Source: CAZZBM01 sp964652255 (GTDB taxonomy: Bacteria > Bdellovibrionota > Bacteriovoracia > Bacteriovoracales > CAZZBM01). Taken from it: DNA of 64,000 nt. Positions 1 to 9,095 of this stretch are shown one piece after another; the first letter of the stretch is position 1, and the number at the start of each line of letters is the position of its first letter. The stretch is taken from positions 681,961 to 745,960 of the forward strand of contig CAZZBM010000001.1 in assembly GCA_964652255.1 (NCBI GenBank), read 5' to 3'. Below the pieces are notes generated by a model that searched no databases, had not been told where the DNA came from, and saw only the letters and a program-made list of their open reading frames with translations. The translations under genes were made by a program, and so were the position numbers.

Positions 1-367
1 TTCCAGTGAAAGGTATGAAAAAAAGTAATATCTTCAAAGTAAGTTCTCTTTTGAAAGTTTCTTCATAGGTGAGTTTTTTTCCACTATCATTTGTAACAGC
101 TAAGTTGAATAATCTTTTCCCAATACTTGTGCCCCAGTGTTCATAGCAGTAGGCAAAATAAAGAAAATGAATAGTAAAAAAACCAAAAAGTAGAATAATA
201 AAAAGTAATAGTTGAGCTAGATAAATAGGTAAATTTTCTTTATTAAAACCTGAGATCAGAGTGATATCAAAAATAAATGCTAAGGGCATTTGAAAAATAG
301 TAATGATAATATAATCAATAACATAAGCAATTGATCTTTGAATAAAAATAAAAAAATTTTGGATCAT
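1..367 (-). CDS. RDD family membrane protein, partial (runs off the left edge)
   Basis: An open frame begins with ATG at 365-367 and is still open at base 1, giving about 122 visible residues. The N-terminus has the R...D arrangement of the RDD family (QRSIAYVIDYIII), then a hydrophobic helix, a second hydrophobic block, and the family-typical segment GTSIGKRLFNLAV. RDD proteins are small multi-pass inner-membrane proteins; some are linked to ion or cation transport, but most have no assigned role. It is the last of four tandem RDD genes downstream of mutS on the same strand. The family call is by motif, and the substrate is unknown. Confidence 0.75.
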   Translation of the reverse strand, partial: MIQNFFIFIQRSIAYVIDYIIITIFQMPLAFIFDITLISGFNKENLPIYLAQLLLFIILLFGFFTIHFLYFAYCYEHWGTSIGKRLFNLAVTNDSGKKLTYEETFKRELTLKILLFFIPFTG

Positions 368-403
368 AATTTTTTATAAACAAAAATTATATCTTTGGCA
401 AAT

Positions 404-937
404 TTATTGTTCAATGATTTCTATTTTTGTCAAATAGTCATGTAGATAAATAGTTTTAATAAAAAAACTTATTGAAATTAATCCTACAAAATATATTGTT
501 GAAATAATATTTAATTGAAGTTCATTTAAATAATGAATTCTATCTAAATATGATAAAAACATAGCAGGAGCTATAAAAATAGTAAAAAAGATTATTTCTC
601 TAAGGTAAATAAAATATTTTTTTGATTTATAATCTTTAATTTTTAATTTAAAAATTTCCATGGCACCTGTAGATCCACTATTTGTTAAAAACAAAGAGTA
701 GTATAAAAAGTTAATTATATTAGCAATAACGATCATGAGCAAATCAGGTTCTTCTTTAAAAGGTAGATCAAATGAATGAGCTCTGAAAGCTTTTAAAAAA
801 TTAAAAAGATAAAAGAAAGGTAAAGTAATTATCATTATAAAAATGTAATCAATAATAAAAACAAAGAATCTTTTTAAAAAGTATAAAATTTTTTTTTCAT
901 TTTTTTTCCTCAACTTTAAGATTTGAAAAATAATCAT
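404..937 (-). CDS. RDD family membrane protein (tandem copy 3)
   Basis: This 177-residue, very hydrophobic protein has about four predicted membrane segments. The RDD signature appears as FLKRFFVFIIDYIF near residues 20-33 and as STGAMEIFKLKI in the middle, the equivalent of the GxxxGK/R-L-V segment in the first copy. It overlaps the upstream RDD gene by 41 bp, so either translation is coupled or the real start lies slightly downstream; no better Met exists before the first helix. Sequence similarity to its neighbours is low outside the motif positions, as expected for old, fast-evolving paralogues. Its substrate is unknown. Confidence 0.65.
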   Translation of the reverse strand: MIIFQILKLRKKNEKKILYFLKRFFVFIIDYIFIMIITLPFFYLFNFLKAFRAHSFDLPFKEEPDLLMIVIANIINFLYYSLFLTNSGSTGAMEIFKLKIKDYKSKKYFIYLREIIFFTIFIAPAMFLSYLDRIHYLNELQLNIISTIYFVGLISISFFIKTIYLHDYLTKIEIIEQ

Positions 938-1424
938 GTAAATAAATTGTTCTTAAGAAAATCATAGTTATGATAACAAGAATAATAAAAATATAAAAAA
1001 TAATATTTAGATAATAATTAAAAGATTCATTGAAAAAAATTTTTGAAAATAAATTTAATATTGCTTGAAAAAAAACAAAAATAAAAAAATAGTACATTTC
1101 TCTCTTTGTAACTTGATAAAGATTTATTTTTTCAGAAAAATTTATTTCATTTTTATTTTTTTTAAAAATTTTTAATCCTGTGATCATCATTCCTAAAGTA
1201 GATTGTTTTTTATAAAGAAAATATATATTATAAAAAAAACTTATAAAAGAAATGAATAAAAGTTGAAATAAAATAAAATATTTGATTGATTCCATAGAAA
1301 AAGATGAGTCAAACTTATTTAGAAAATAAAACTTGAAATAAAAATAAAAAAATGGTGCAGAAAAAATACCTACAATGATATTGTCTAGTGTTATGGATAA
1401 AAAGCTTTTGAAATGATACTTCAT
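897..1424 (-). CDS. RDD family membrane protein (tandem copy 2)
   Basis: This 175-residue multi-pass membrane protein is rich in Phe, Ile and Lys. The N-terminal helix keeps the conserved Asp (FLSITLDNIIVG) but the preceding Arg is not obvious; the central segment STLGMMITGLKIFKK matches the second RDD motif. Its start overlaps the stop of the upstream RDD gene by 4 bp (ATGA), typical of an operon. The run fumC-metG-mutS-rdd-rdd-rdd-rdd is all on this strand with tiny gaps. The RDD assignment rests on motif position plus neighbourhood and is less secure than for the partial copy at the window edge. Confidence 0.6.
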   Translation of the reverse strand: MKYHFKSFLSITLDNIIVGIFSAPFFYFYFKFYFLNKFDSSFSMESIKYFILFQLLFISFISFFYNIYFLYKKQSTLGMMITGLKIFKKNKNEINFSEKINLYQVTKREMYYFFIFVFFQAILNLFSKIFFNESFNYYLNIIFYIFIILVIITMIFLRTIYLHDYFSNLKVEEKK

Positions 1425-1918
1425 AAAGATTTTCCTATAACACTTTGTTCTAAAAAAAAATCATGAATGAATTTTTTTCTTAAAAAAATGGGTAGGAAGA
1501 TAAAAATGATAAGATAGATAAGACTAAAAGTTATTAAAAAGTAAGGGTGAGCAATAAGATAAAGAAAGGGAAAAGCGAGGAGAGGAATGATATAAAAAAT
1601 GAAGGAAAACATGATTCTTAAAAGAGAATCTGATTTTGTAAGATGATCTCCTTGTTTGTTTAGAATGGTATAGCCAAAAAGAAGATGAGCTGGAGTAGAG
1701 CTTTTTTTAAAATAAAAAAAAAAGTAGTAAAAAAAATTAAGTAAAAAATGAAGGAGAAAAAAACTAGGAAAAATTAAAAATCCATATTCAGGATGAATCT
1801 GGACCCAGGAATCATCATTGTTAAGATAAAAAAAGAAAATAAAAAAGGGAAAAATATTAATAAAAAGAATATCGAGATAAAAGATAAAAATTCTTTTTAA
1901 AAAAAAAGTATAAGACAC
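1421..1918 (-). CDS. RDD family membrane protein (tandem copy 1)
   Basis: This 165-residue hydrophobic protein starts with FFLKRIFIFYLDILF, which carries the RDD-type Arg and Asp in the first helix, and has a weak second motif (STPAHLLFGYTIL) near the middle. About four membrane helices are likely. It lies 37 bp downstream of mutS on the same strand and overlaps the next RDD gene by 4 bp, so it is probably cotranscribed with mutS. RDD proteins often sit beside unrelated genes, so this context does not reveal a function. It could also be scored simply as a hypothetical membrane protein. Confidence 0.6.
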   Translation of the reverse strand: MSYTFFLKRIFIFYLDILFINIFPFFIFFFYLNNDDSWVQIHPEYGFLIFPSFFLLHFLLNFFYYFFFYFKKSSTPAHLLFGYTILNKQGDHLTKSDSLLRIMFSFIFYIIPLLAFPFLYLIAHPYFLITFSLIYLIIFIFLPIFLRKKFIHDFFLEQSVIGKSL

Positions 1919-1955
1919 TCTGAATATTTTCTAAAAGTATTATTTTAAAGTCAAG

Positions 1956-4358
1956 CTAGTGATAAGTCTCTTGTAGAGTTTCTATTTTTTGGTAGACTTC
2001 TTTAGGCGAGAGAAGACTTAGATCTAGATGAAGAATTTCTTGAGAAATATTTCTAGGAGTTTTTTCTTGTAATTTTTTAGCTCTTTCAATAATCGAGGGA
2101 TGAATACCAGCTAAGAGAGCAATATCAAAAGCATAGTTTTCTTCAGATCCTTTTGTTTGAAGCTCATGAGTAAAAATCATTTTTTCATCTTTTTTTTCAA
2201 TTTTTAAAGAAAAATTGGATGCCTTTGAAAAAGATTCAATGAAGTAAATAAGCTCATGAAAATGAGTTGAAAAAAGAGTGATAGATTTTGTTTCTGTAAG
2301 AAGATGCTCTATAAGGCTTTTAGCTAAAGATAATCCTTCTGCTGTTGAGGTTCCTCGACCAATTTCATCAATAAGAAGAAGAGATTCACTAGTAGCATGA
2401 CGTAAAATAATACTCATTTGATTCATTTCAACCATAAAAGTTGATTGACCTTTTTGAATATCATCATCAGAACCTAATCTGGAGTAAATTCCATCTACTA
2501 AAGGAAGATGAGCTTCAAGAGCAGGAACAAAAGAGCCAATTTGAGCTAAATATTGCGTTAAGGCAATTTCACGCATAAAGGTAGTTTTACCCCCCATATT
2601 AGGTCCAGTAATAAGATAAAGAAGAGAAGAAGATTCAAAAGAGTGATGTGTATAAGTTTGCTGATGTTTTTTCACTAAAGGGTGAAAAAGTCCTTTAAAG
2701 AAATAAGATTTTTCTTTTTTAAAACTAGGTCTAGTAAAATTATACTTTAAAGCTACAGTAGCTAAAGATTGATAAATATCTTCAAAGGAAAGAAAAGAAA
2801 TCAATTCTTTAATATGATCTCCTACTTTTAAAAAATCTTCGCAAAAAGAATAAAAAATAACTTTTTCTTCTTCTTTTAATTCTAATTGAGCCTTTTTAAG
2901 CTCTTTCTCTAAAAAAAGTAGATCTTGATGGGAATACCTTACCACAGAGTTGAGTTCCTGAATTTTAACAAATTCTTCAGAAAGAGTCTTATCTTTTTTT
3001 GATAATTCGATAAAGTAACCTAGTATTTGATTATGTTTAATTCTTAAATTCTTAGCTTGAGACTTTTCCTGGAGCTTAATTTCTAACTCAGTGAGTAATT
3101 TTTCTTGTTCAAAAGATTTTCTATAAAGATCATCTCTTTTTTGAGAAAAACCTTCTTGAATATAAGATTCATTGTTATGAATAAATGTTTTTAATGTTTT
3201 CAGACAAAGATCTTCTAGTTTAAAACTTAAATTTTTTTTAAGTATTTTAATTAAAGAATCAATTTTTAAGAGCCCATGACTTAAAAAAAGAAGATCCTGA
3301 GGACTTGATTTTTTTTGAGCTACTTTAACCATAATTCTTTCTAGATCTTTGATGTCCTTAAGTGTGTTTTGAACTTCTTCTAAAATATTTTTATTCTTGA
3401 TATATTTTTCAACTTCATTGAGTCTTTCTTGGATTAATATTTCATCTCTTAGAGGTCTTAAAAGTATTTTTTTTAGTAATCTTAAGCCTGATTGAGTAAA
3501 TGTTTCTGATAGTAAGCCTAAAAGAGAAAATTCAAGTTCTTTTTTGGGTAATATTTCTAAATCATAAAAAGTAGATTCAAATATTTTAACAAAATTATTT
3601 TGATCAAATGAAAGAGAAAGATTTTTTTTTGAAGACTCTATACCGTGATTTTTTAAATAAAAACAAAGAAGTCCAATAGAAGAAAGTAATTCTCCCTTTA
3701 AAAAAGAATCTTTTTCATAAAAAGGAATATATTCTTCTAAATAAGGTTTTAAAAAATGAGGGTCAGAATAATTTTTTGGAATTTCACTTAAAAGACAATC
3801 TTTTTTCTTAAAAGATTTTCTTTGAGTGAGCAAAATCTCTTTGATAGGAAGAAGTTCTATGGTACTGAGTAAGGTTTCTTCATCTTTAAAAAAAAGTGTT
3901 TCAAGATGATATTCTGTCACAGAAAGCAAACAGAGATAATTTTGTCCCAAAGTAGCAATGTACTGTGTCTCTTGATACTCTATCTTATAAGGAAGACCTG
4001 GACCAATAATTTGACTTACATAACGTTCAATAAGTTTTTGTTGATCTTCTTTTTCTTTTTGTTCACAAATAACAGCTTTATAACCAGCATCAATGATTTT
4101 TTGAAAATAAACATCTCTTTGATGATGTGGAATTCCCGCCATAGGAATAATTTGATCATTAATTTCTCCTTTGTGTGTGAGAGCAATATTGAGGATATTA
4201 GAACCCAAAAGAGCATCTTCAAAGAAAAGTTCATAAAAATCTCCCATTCTAAAAAATACAAGAAGATCTAAGTACTTTTTTTTAATTTCTTTATACTGTG
4301 TAAAAAGAGGAGAGATCTTGTGTTGTTCACTTAGAGATAAAAATTCTTTGAAAGTCAT
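1956..4358 (-). CDS. mutS: DNA mismatch repair ATPase MutS
   Basis: This 800-residue protein is slightly shorter than the usual 850. The mismatch-sensing FxE motif is present (GDFYELF, Phe41 and Glu43), followed by connector, lever and clamp regions rich in coiled coil. The C-terminal ABC-type ATPase has Walker A GPNMGGKTTF near residue 585, the DEIGRGTST Walker B/signature region, and the STHFHEL switch. MutS recognises base mismatches in newly copied DNA and recruits MutL. The gene sits 34 bp downstream of metG in a minus-strand operon. MutL is not in this window. Confidence 0.97.
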   Translation of the reverse strand: MTFKEFLSLSEQHKISPLFTQYKEIKKKYLDLLVFFRMGDFYELFFEDALLGSNILNIALTHKGEINDQIIPMAGIPHHQRDVYFQKIIDAGYKAVICEQKEKEDQQKLIERYVSQIIGPGLPYKIEYQETQYIATLGQNYLCLLSVTEYHLETLFFKDEETLLSTIELLPIKEILLTQRKSFKKKDCLLSEIPKNYSDPHFLKPYLEEYIPFYEKDSFLKGELLSSIGLLCFYLKNHGIESSKKNLSLSFDQNNFVKIFESTFYDLEILPKKELEFSLLGLLSETFTQSGLRLLKKILLRPLRDEILIQERLNEVEKYIKNKNILEEVQNTLKDIKDLERIMVKVAQKKSSPQDLLFLSHGLLKIDSLIKILKKNLSFKLEDLCLKTLKTFIHNNESYIQEGFSQKRDDLYRKSFEQEKLLTELEIKLQEKSQAKNLRIKHNQILGYFIELSKKDKTLSEEFVKIQELNSVVRYSHQDLLFLEKELKKAQLELKEEEKVIFYSFCEDFLKVGDHIKELISFLSFEDIYQSLATVALKYNFTRPSFKKEKSYFFKGLFHPLVKKHQQTYTHHSFESSSLLYLITGPNMGGKTTFMREIALTQYLAQIGSFVPALEAHLPLVDGIYSRLGSDDDIQKGQSTFMVEMNQMSIILRHATSESLLLIDEIGRGTSTAEGLSLAKSLIEHLLTETKSITLFSTHFHELIYFIESFSKASNFSLKIEKKDEKMIFTHELQTKGSEENYAFDIALLAGIHPSIIERAKKLQEKTPRNISQEILHLDLSLLSPKEVYQKIETLQETYH

Positions 4359-4391
4359 AAATAAACTTCTTAAAGAAAAAAGAATTAAAGA

Positions 4392-5921
4392 TCAAGTCTC
4401 AAGTCTTGGGAAAAAATCTTCTGGAAGAAGAAGAGAAAGATTTTTGTCTTCCAATAAAGCAGGATTGGAATAATACTTAGAATCTAGCTGAAAAATATTT
4501 AAGAGTTTATTACTAATCTCAGGAACAAATGGCTGAAGATAAAGTGCAATGAGAATAAGTTCAGGAATAAATTTTTCTAAAATAAGACGAGCTTGCCCTT
4601 CTTCAAGTTTCCAAGGAGCTAAAAGAGTAATCTCTTGATTAATCTCTCGTACATAAACAAGAAGACTTTCTAAAGCTAATTTGAATTGATGATTCTCTAA
4701 AAGAGCAAAATGAGTAAATTCTTTCTGAGAGACTCTTTTAAAGGTAAAAGATGTTCCAAATTTTTTTGCATAAAATTTTAATACTCTTGAATAAAGATTG
4801 CCTAGAGTATTAGCTAAGTCACTGTTAGTTTTTTGTAAAAAGTGTTCTTCAGAGAAATGAGTATCAGATTCTTCTGGTAAGGAAGTAATAAGATAATATC
4901 TTAAATATGAAATAGGATATTTAGATTCTAGTTCTTGTCTTAAACTTGTACCAGAGCTTTTAGAAAGTTTATCTCCGTAAAGATTTAAATACTGACTTCC
5001 TACTAAAATATCTGCTGGCTTATATTTCATTCCTAGACACATAATAGGAAAAAGAATTCCATGAAAAATAATATTATCTTTTCCTAGAAATTGAATAATG
5101 GTGTAATCATTCCAATTTTTTCCTAGTTCTTTTAAAAAAGAAATATAAGCAATAGGTGCATCAAACCAAACATAAAGTTTTTTTTCTTGCTCTTCTGGAA
5201 CCTCTATTCCCCAAGAGATATTTCTGGTGATGGCTCTTTCAACAAAACCTTCTTTTAATAAGCTCTTTAGATAATCTTGAACCCATGCTCTCCATAATGA
5301 GGAATGATTTTTAAACCAAGTAAGAAGTTCTTCTTTTTTTAATTCTGTTTTTAAAAAATATTGTTTCTCTTTCTTTAAAATAACATCTTTAGAAAAACAA
5401 TATTGGCATTCTGGATTTTTAATTAAAGAAGAATTAATCCAAAGACCACAACTTGGACACTCATCTCCTCTGGCTTTTTCATAACCACAAGAATAACAAA
5501 TTCCTTGAATAAAACGATCTGGTAAATACTGAGAACAACTTTGACAAAACCACTGCTCCTCCTCTTTTTCTATAAGAAGACCTTGCTTTTTAAGTTCTAA
5601 AAACCACTCTTGAGCTTCCTTATGATGAGAAGTTTTACTTGTATAAGAATAAAGATCAAATTCAATAGACCATTTTTTAAAGGTTTCTATTTGATCTTTT
5701 CTCCAATACTCAACATAAGACAGACAATCTTTTTTTTCTTCTTGAGCTTTTTTTAAGATAGCCACTCCGTGTTCATCAGAACCACAGATATGTAAAACTT
5801 CTTTACCTAAAAGTTTTTTATGACGAGTCAGAATGTCAGCTGGCAAATAAACTCCAGCTAAGTGCCCTAAATGAAGTGGACCATTAGCATAAGGCAAAGC
5901 AGAAGTAATAAGCGTTTTCAT
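4392..5921 (-). CDS. metG: Methionyl-tRNA synthetase
   Basis: This class I synthetase charges tRNA-Met. The HIGH signature is PLHLGHLAG at residues 15-23 and the KMSKS loop is KLSKSSG near residue 317. Between them lies a Cys-rich zinc-binding insert with several CxxC pairs (about residues 123-175). At 509 residues it ends after the anticodon-binding helical domain, so the C-terminal tRNA-binding domain found in many MetRS proteins is absent. Its start overlaps the fumC stop by 4 bp (ATGA), showing tight coupling. The reading frame is intact. Confidence 0.96.
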   Translation of the reverse strand: MKTLITSALPYANGPLHLGHLAGVYLPADILTRHKKLLGKEVLHICGSDEHGVAILKKAQEEKKDCLSYVEYWRKDQIETFKKWSIEFDLYSYTSKTSHHKEAQEWFLELKKQGLLIEKEEEQWFCQSCSQYLPDRFIQGICYSCGYEKARGDECPSCGLWINSSLIKNPECQYCFSKDVILKKEKQYFLKTELKKEELLTWFKNHSSLWRAWVQDYLKSLLKEGFVERAITRNISWGIEVPEEQEKKLYVWFDAPIAYISFLKELGKNWNDYTIIQFLGKDNIIFHGILFPIMCLGMKYKPADILVGSQYLNLYGDKLSKSSGTSLRQELESKYPISYLRYYLITSLPEESDTHFSEEHFLQKTNSDLANTLGNLYSRVLKFYAKKFGTSFTFKRVSQKEFTHFALLENHQFKLALESLLVYVREINQEITLLAPWKLEEGQARLILEKFIPELILIALYLQPFVPEISNKLLNIFQLDSKYYSNPALLEDKNLSLLLPEDFFPRLET

Positions 5922-7210
5922 GAAAACTGTGTTAATTTTAAGGGATCTAAAAGATCCTCTAGCTCCTTTTTAGATAGAGATGTCATCTCCTGCGCTACTT
6001 CTAACAAAGGTCTCTTTTCTTGTAAAACTTTTTCTACAATTTGTTTGCCTAAGTCATAACCAATTTTTTGATTTAAAGCTGTAATGAGAATAGGATTATT
6101 CTTCATTTTTTCTCTTAAAAATTCTTCTCTAATAGAGAAAAGATTAAAAGAATATTGTGTCCATTGTTTAATTCCTAGGGTTAAAAGTTCAATACTTTTT
6201 AAAAGATTTTGAGCTACTAGTGGTAGCATCGTATTAAGTTCAAAAGAACCAGAAAAAGAAGCAATAGAATTAGATGCGTCATATCCTATGACTTGAACAC
6301 AAATCATACTTAAAGCTTCTTCTAAAACAGGGTTAACCTTGCCTGGCATAATAGAGGAACCTGCTTGTAAGGCTTTTAATTCAATCTCCTGAAACCCCCC
6401 ATTAGAGTTCATGAGTCGCATATCTGTTAAAATTTTTAATAAATTTGTACTTAAAGATTTTAAAATAGAAGAGAGCTCACTAGGAGCTTCTATCATAGAC
6501 TGAGCTTCAAAATGATTTCTGGTTTCTAGAAAATTTTCTTTTAAAGCTAAATTTAAATTTTTAATAAAAATCTTTGAAAAATTTCTAGGGGTATTAATTC
6601 CAGTTCCCACTGCTGTTCCTCCTTGAGGAAGTTCAGATAATCTTACAAGGCACTCATGAAGTCTTTCTTCAATTAAAGTTATTTGTTGTTCATATCCTGA
6701 AAACACTTGTCCAAAAGTAACAGGAGTAGCATTCATGAGGTGAGTTTTTCCATCTTTAACAATATATTTAGCTTCTTCTTTTCTTTTTTTAAGACTTTCT
6801 TTTAAAGAAGAGAGAACAGGTAAAAGCTCTTTTTTAATCTTAAGATAAACACTGATTCTTAAAGCTGTAGGAATAGTATCATTAGAACTTTGAGATAAGT
6901 TAACATCATCATTAGGGTGAAGAATGTTTTGTGATTTTTCAGCAATCACTTCGTTAATATTCATATTAGTAGAAGTTCCAGACCCTGTTTGATAGATACT
7001 AAGAAGATAAAGCTTTGGATCAAAATTTTCTAGAAGATTATTAACAATATCCTGAATTTTTTTTGATTTTTCAAGGCTTAAAATTTTTAACTCTTCATTA
7101 GTTTGAGCTACTGTTTTTTTAATAAGAAGGACTGATTTAATAAAATCCTCATGAAAAGGCTCTGGAAATGGAAAGTTATTTAAAGCTTTAAGGGTTTCTT
7201 TAAGAGACAT
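5918..7210 (-). CDS. fumC: Class II fumarate hydratase
   Basis: Fumarase C interconverts fumarate and malate in the TCA cycle. This 430-residue protein has the superfamily signature GSSIMPGKVNP near residues 283-293, SSNDTIPTALRI, GGTAVGTGIN and the fumarase-like KTHLMNATPVTFGQ and SGSFELN segments. Aspartase was considered, because the segment before the signature (ALQAGSSIMP) is aspartase-like. The catalytic-His THxxxATPxTxGQ motif and SGxFELN fit fumarase better. It is about 30 residues shorter than E. coli FumC. It is the first gene of the fumC-metG-mutS-RDD operon. Confidence 0.88.
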   Translation of the reverse strand: MSLKETLKALNNFPFPEPFHEDFIKSVLLIKKTVAQTNEELKILSLEKSKKIQDIVNNLLENFDPKLYLLSIYQTGSGTSTNMNINEVIAEKSQNILHPNDDVNLSQSSNDTIPTALRISVYLKIKKELLPVLSSLKESLKKRKEEAKYIVKDGKTHLMNATPVTFGQVFSGYEQQITLIEERLHECLVRLSELPQGGTAVGTGINTPRNFSKIFIKNLNLALKENFLETRNHFEAQSMIEAPSELSSILKSLSTNLLKILTDMRLMNSNGGFQEIELKALQAGSSIMPGKVNPVLEEALSMICVQVIGYDASNSIASFSGSFELNTMLPLVAQNLLKSIELLTLGIKQWTQYSFNLFSIREEFLREKMKNNPILITALNQKIGYDLGKQIVEKVLQEKRPLLEVAQEMTSLSKKELEDLLDPLKLTQFS

Positions 7211-7453
7211 GAGCTTATCTTATAGGAAAGAAGCTTTTTTGTAAAAATTACTCCCTCTTTTGATTTATGACTGCTTTTATTATAAATATGTAATTTGATT
7301 TAATGAATAATGAATGTAATTTAATAACAACATTGCATTAACAATGTATACGATTAAATCGTAGATAACTTTTTATAATTTTTATTTTTTAAAAAAGATT
7401 CTTTAATGAAAAGTTATTTGATTTTTTGAAAATATAGGATTTGATACAAAATT
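7211..7453. promoter_or_regulatory. Divergent intergenic region with two dyads
   Basis: These 243 bp separate fumC (-) from the secreted-protein gene at 7454 (+), so promoters for both must lie here. Two inverted repeats sit next to each other: CATTG/CAATG at 7331-7335 and 7342-7346, and TACGATT/AATCGTA around a single A at 7349-7363. The second is a perfect 7-bp dyad of the size expected for an operator. A -10-like TATAAG lies just upstream of fumC on the minus strand, without a clear -35. No open frame of note was seen here. Confidence 0.4.
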
Positions 7454-9085
7454 ATGGGAAAAATTTTAAAAACAATCGTTTTAGTTGGATCAATAGCTCT
7501 TTCTTCTCTTTTTACAGATTCTTCTGGACAAGGTGAAGTTGATTTTCAAGAAGAGATTCTTTGTACTGTAAGCAAAGGTTTAGACATAGAATTTAAGAAA
7601 AAAGAAGAAGAAACACATCAAAAAACTTTGCAATTATCAAGTACAGCTAATAAAATTTTAGCAAACGAAGAAACAATCAGAAAGCTTCTTTGGAAAAAGC
7701 CAGATACAGTGATAAATGTTCTTAATCATAGAATGATACAAACTATTAAAAGCTTATCAACAACAGAGAGAGTAGGTTTTTCTGCTCTGCCTGATCTTTA
7801 TTCTTTTTATGAAAATAATCCAGATTTTCTTTCATTAAGAAGAGATCTTTTAAATGATACAGTTTATCTAGATAAAATGTATTCTTTAATTCAGAAAAGT
7901 TTTTCTACTATAGAGACTTTTTTTAAAAATCAACAAATAGAGAATGCAAATTATAATCCTGGGATTGAAGCAATGATAGCTAGAAGTAAAGTTCAAGATA
8001 TTCCAAAAACAGGATTTGCTAACAATATTGTGAATAATGAAAATGGTTCTTTATCTTTCTCAGACAAAGGTTCAGAAGTTAAAGAATTAGGTGAAGTTTT
8101 AAATTTTAGTTCTTTTGATGATGAATCTTTCCAAAAAGTTCTTGATGCTCTAGCTCCTGGATTAACTCTAGAAATTTTTGAAAAATTTTCTCCTGAGTTA
8201 AAAAAAATTTTTCACTACGCCTTGGTTACTATAGGCCGAACAGAAACTGGTTATAAGAAAGAACATAGCCATAATACTTTTGGCTCAGACTATCATCGTT
8301 CTAATACTGTTGCAGGTCAGTTTTTAAATGCTTTAAACCATTTTATTAAGTACCATCGTCAGTTTTTTGAATTTACAGGAAAAGTAGAATTAGAGTCTTT
8401 TTTAAAAGAACAAGGAGCTAGTGCTGATTATTTTTTTGCTCTCTTAATTTTAAATTTTCCTGCTTATAACTCTGGACCAGCTTTTATTAATGTTAATGAA
8501 GTTTTAACTACAGCTATTCTTGTAGAACACTTAAAAAAAATGGGCTATAAAAATTTAAACAATATTACATTGTCTCAAATAGCTGTTTTTTCTGTTCTAA
8601 GACATGCTCAATCTTTTGATCAAAAAACAAAGAGTGCTGCTTATGAACTCATTAAAAAAATAGCAGCATTAAATCCTTCTATAGAAGAAAACTCAAAGTG
8701 GGATAAATTCTATTATGTTCAAAATTCTTTTACTAAAAATCCTTATTACAAAGGTAAGATTGTCGCTAATTATTTATTTAATCTTCTCTTTTGTGGAGAC
8801 CTTTATTCTGATTTAGATCATGCAATTTTTGAAATTAATCAATATGGAAGAATTCTTACAAAGAAATTATTATATCTAGAGTATTTTTTAGCTCATTTTT
8901 ATCAAAATGATTTAGTGGATATTGATGGAAATCAAAAAAATACTAAAAAAAATAAAAAGATCAATAAAAAAAAAGTACAAGTATCTGTTAATCAGCAAAA
9001 AATACTAAAACAGTCACCAAAAACACCAAAGAACAAAAATAAACAAAATTATTCAAAAGTTGCTTTTTCAAAAAAAAATCCTTAA
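7454..9085 (+). CDS. Secreted protein with possible lytic-transglycosylase-like core
   Basis: The 543-residue product begins with a Lys-containing N-region and a hydrophobic stretch (ILKTIVLVGSIALSSLF) that looks like a signal peptide. The middle contains TIGRTETGY near residue 260 and, about 75 residues later, AYNSGPAF. Together these resemble the catalytic-Glu region and the YNxG motif of Slt-type lytic transglycosylases. This is a motif-level inference, not a clear family match. The last 60 residues are strongly Lys-rich. It stands alone after a divergent promoter region and ends 10 bp before the helicase gene. If the SLT reading is wrong, it is an exported protein of unknown function. Confidence 0.5.
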   Translation: MGKILKTIVLVGSIALSSLFTDSSGQGEVDFQEEILCTVSKGLDIEFKKKEEETHQKTLQLSSTANKILANEETIRKLLWKKPDTVINVLNHRMIQTIKSLSTTERVGFSALPDLYSFYENNPDFLSLRRDLLNDTVYLDKMYSLIQKSFSTIETFFKNQQIENANYNPGIEAMIARSKVQDIPKTGFANNIVNNENGSLSFSDKGSEVKELGEVLNFSSFDDESFQKVLDALAPGLTLEIFEKFSPELKKIFHYALVTIGRTETGYKKEHSHNTFGSDYHRSNTVAGQFLNALNHFIKYHRQFFEFTGKVELESFLKEQGASADYFFALLILNFPAYNSGPAFINVNEVLTTAILVEHLKKMGYKNLNNITLSQIAVFSVLRHAQSFDQKTKSAAYELIKKIAALNPSIEENSKWDKFYYVQNSFTKNPYYKGKIVANYLFNLLFCGDLYSDLDHAIFEINQYGRILTKKLLYLEYFLAHFYQNDLVDIDGNQKNTKKNKKINKKKVQVSVNQQKILKQSPKTPKNKNKQNYSKVAFSKKNP

Positions 9086-9095
9086 ACCCTAGAGG

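Noticed and set aside
3906..4271. Open frames inside mutS on both strands (3906-4271 and 4016-4261)
   Set aside because: Shadow frames of a conserved, intact MutS coding region.
5918..7210. Aspartate ammonia-lyase instead of fumarase
   Set aside because: The segment before GSSIMP is aspartase-like, but the TH..ATPVTFGQ and SGSFELN motifs match fumarase.
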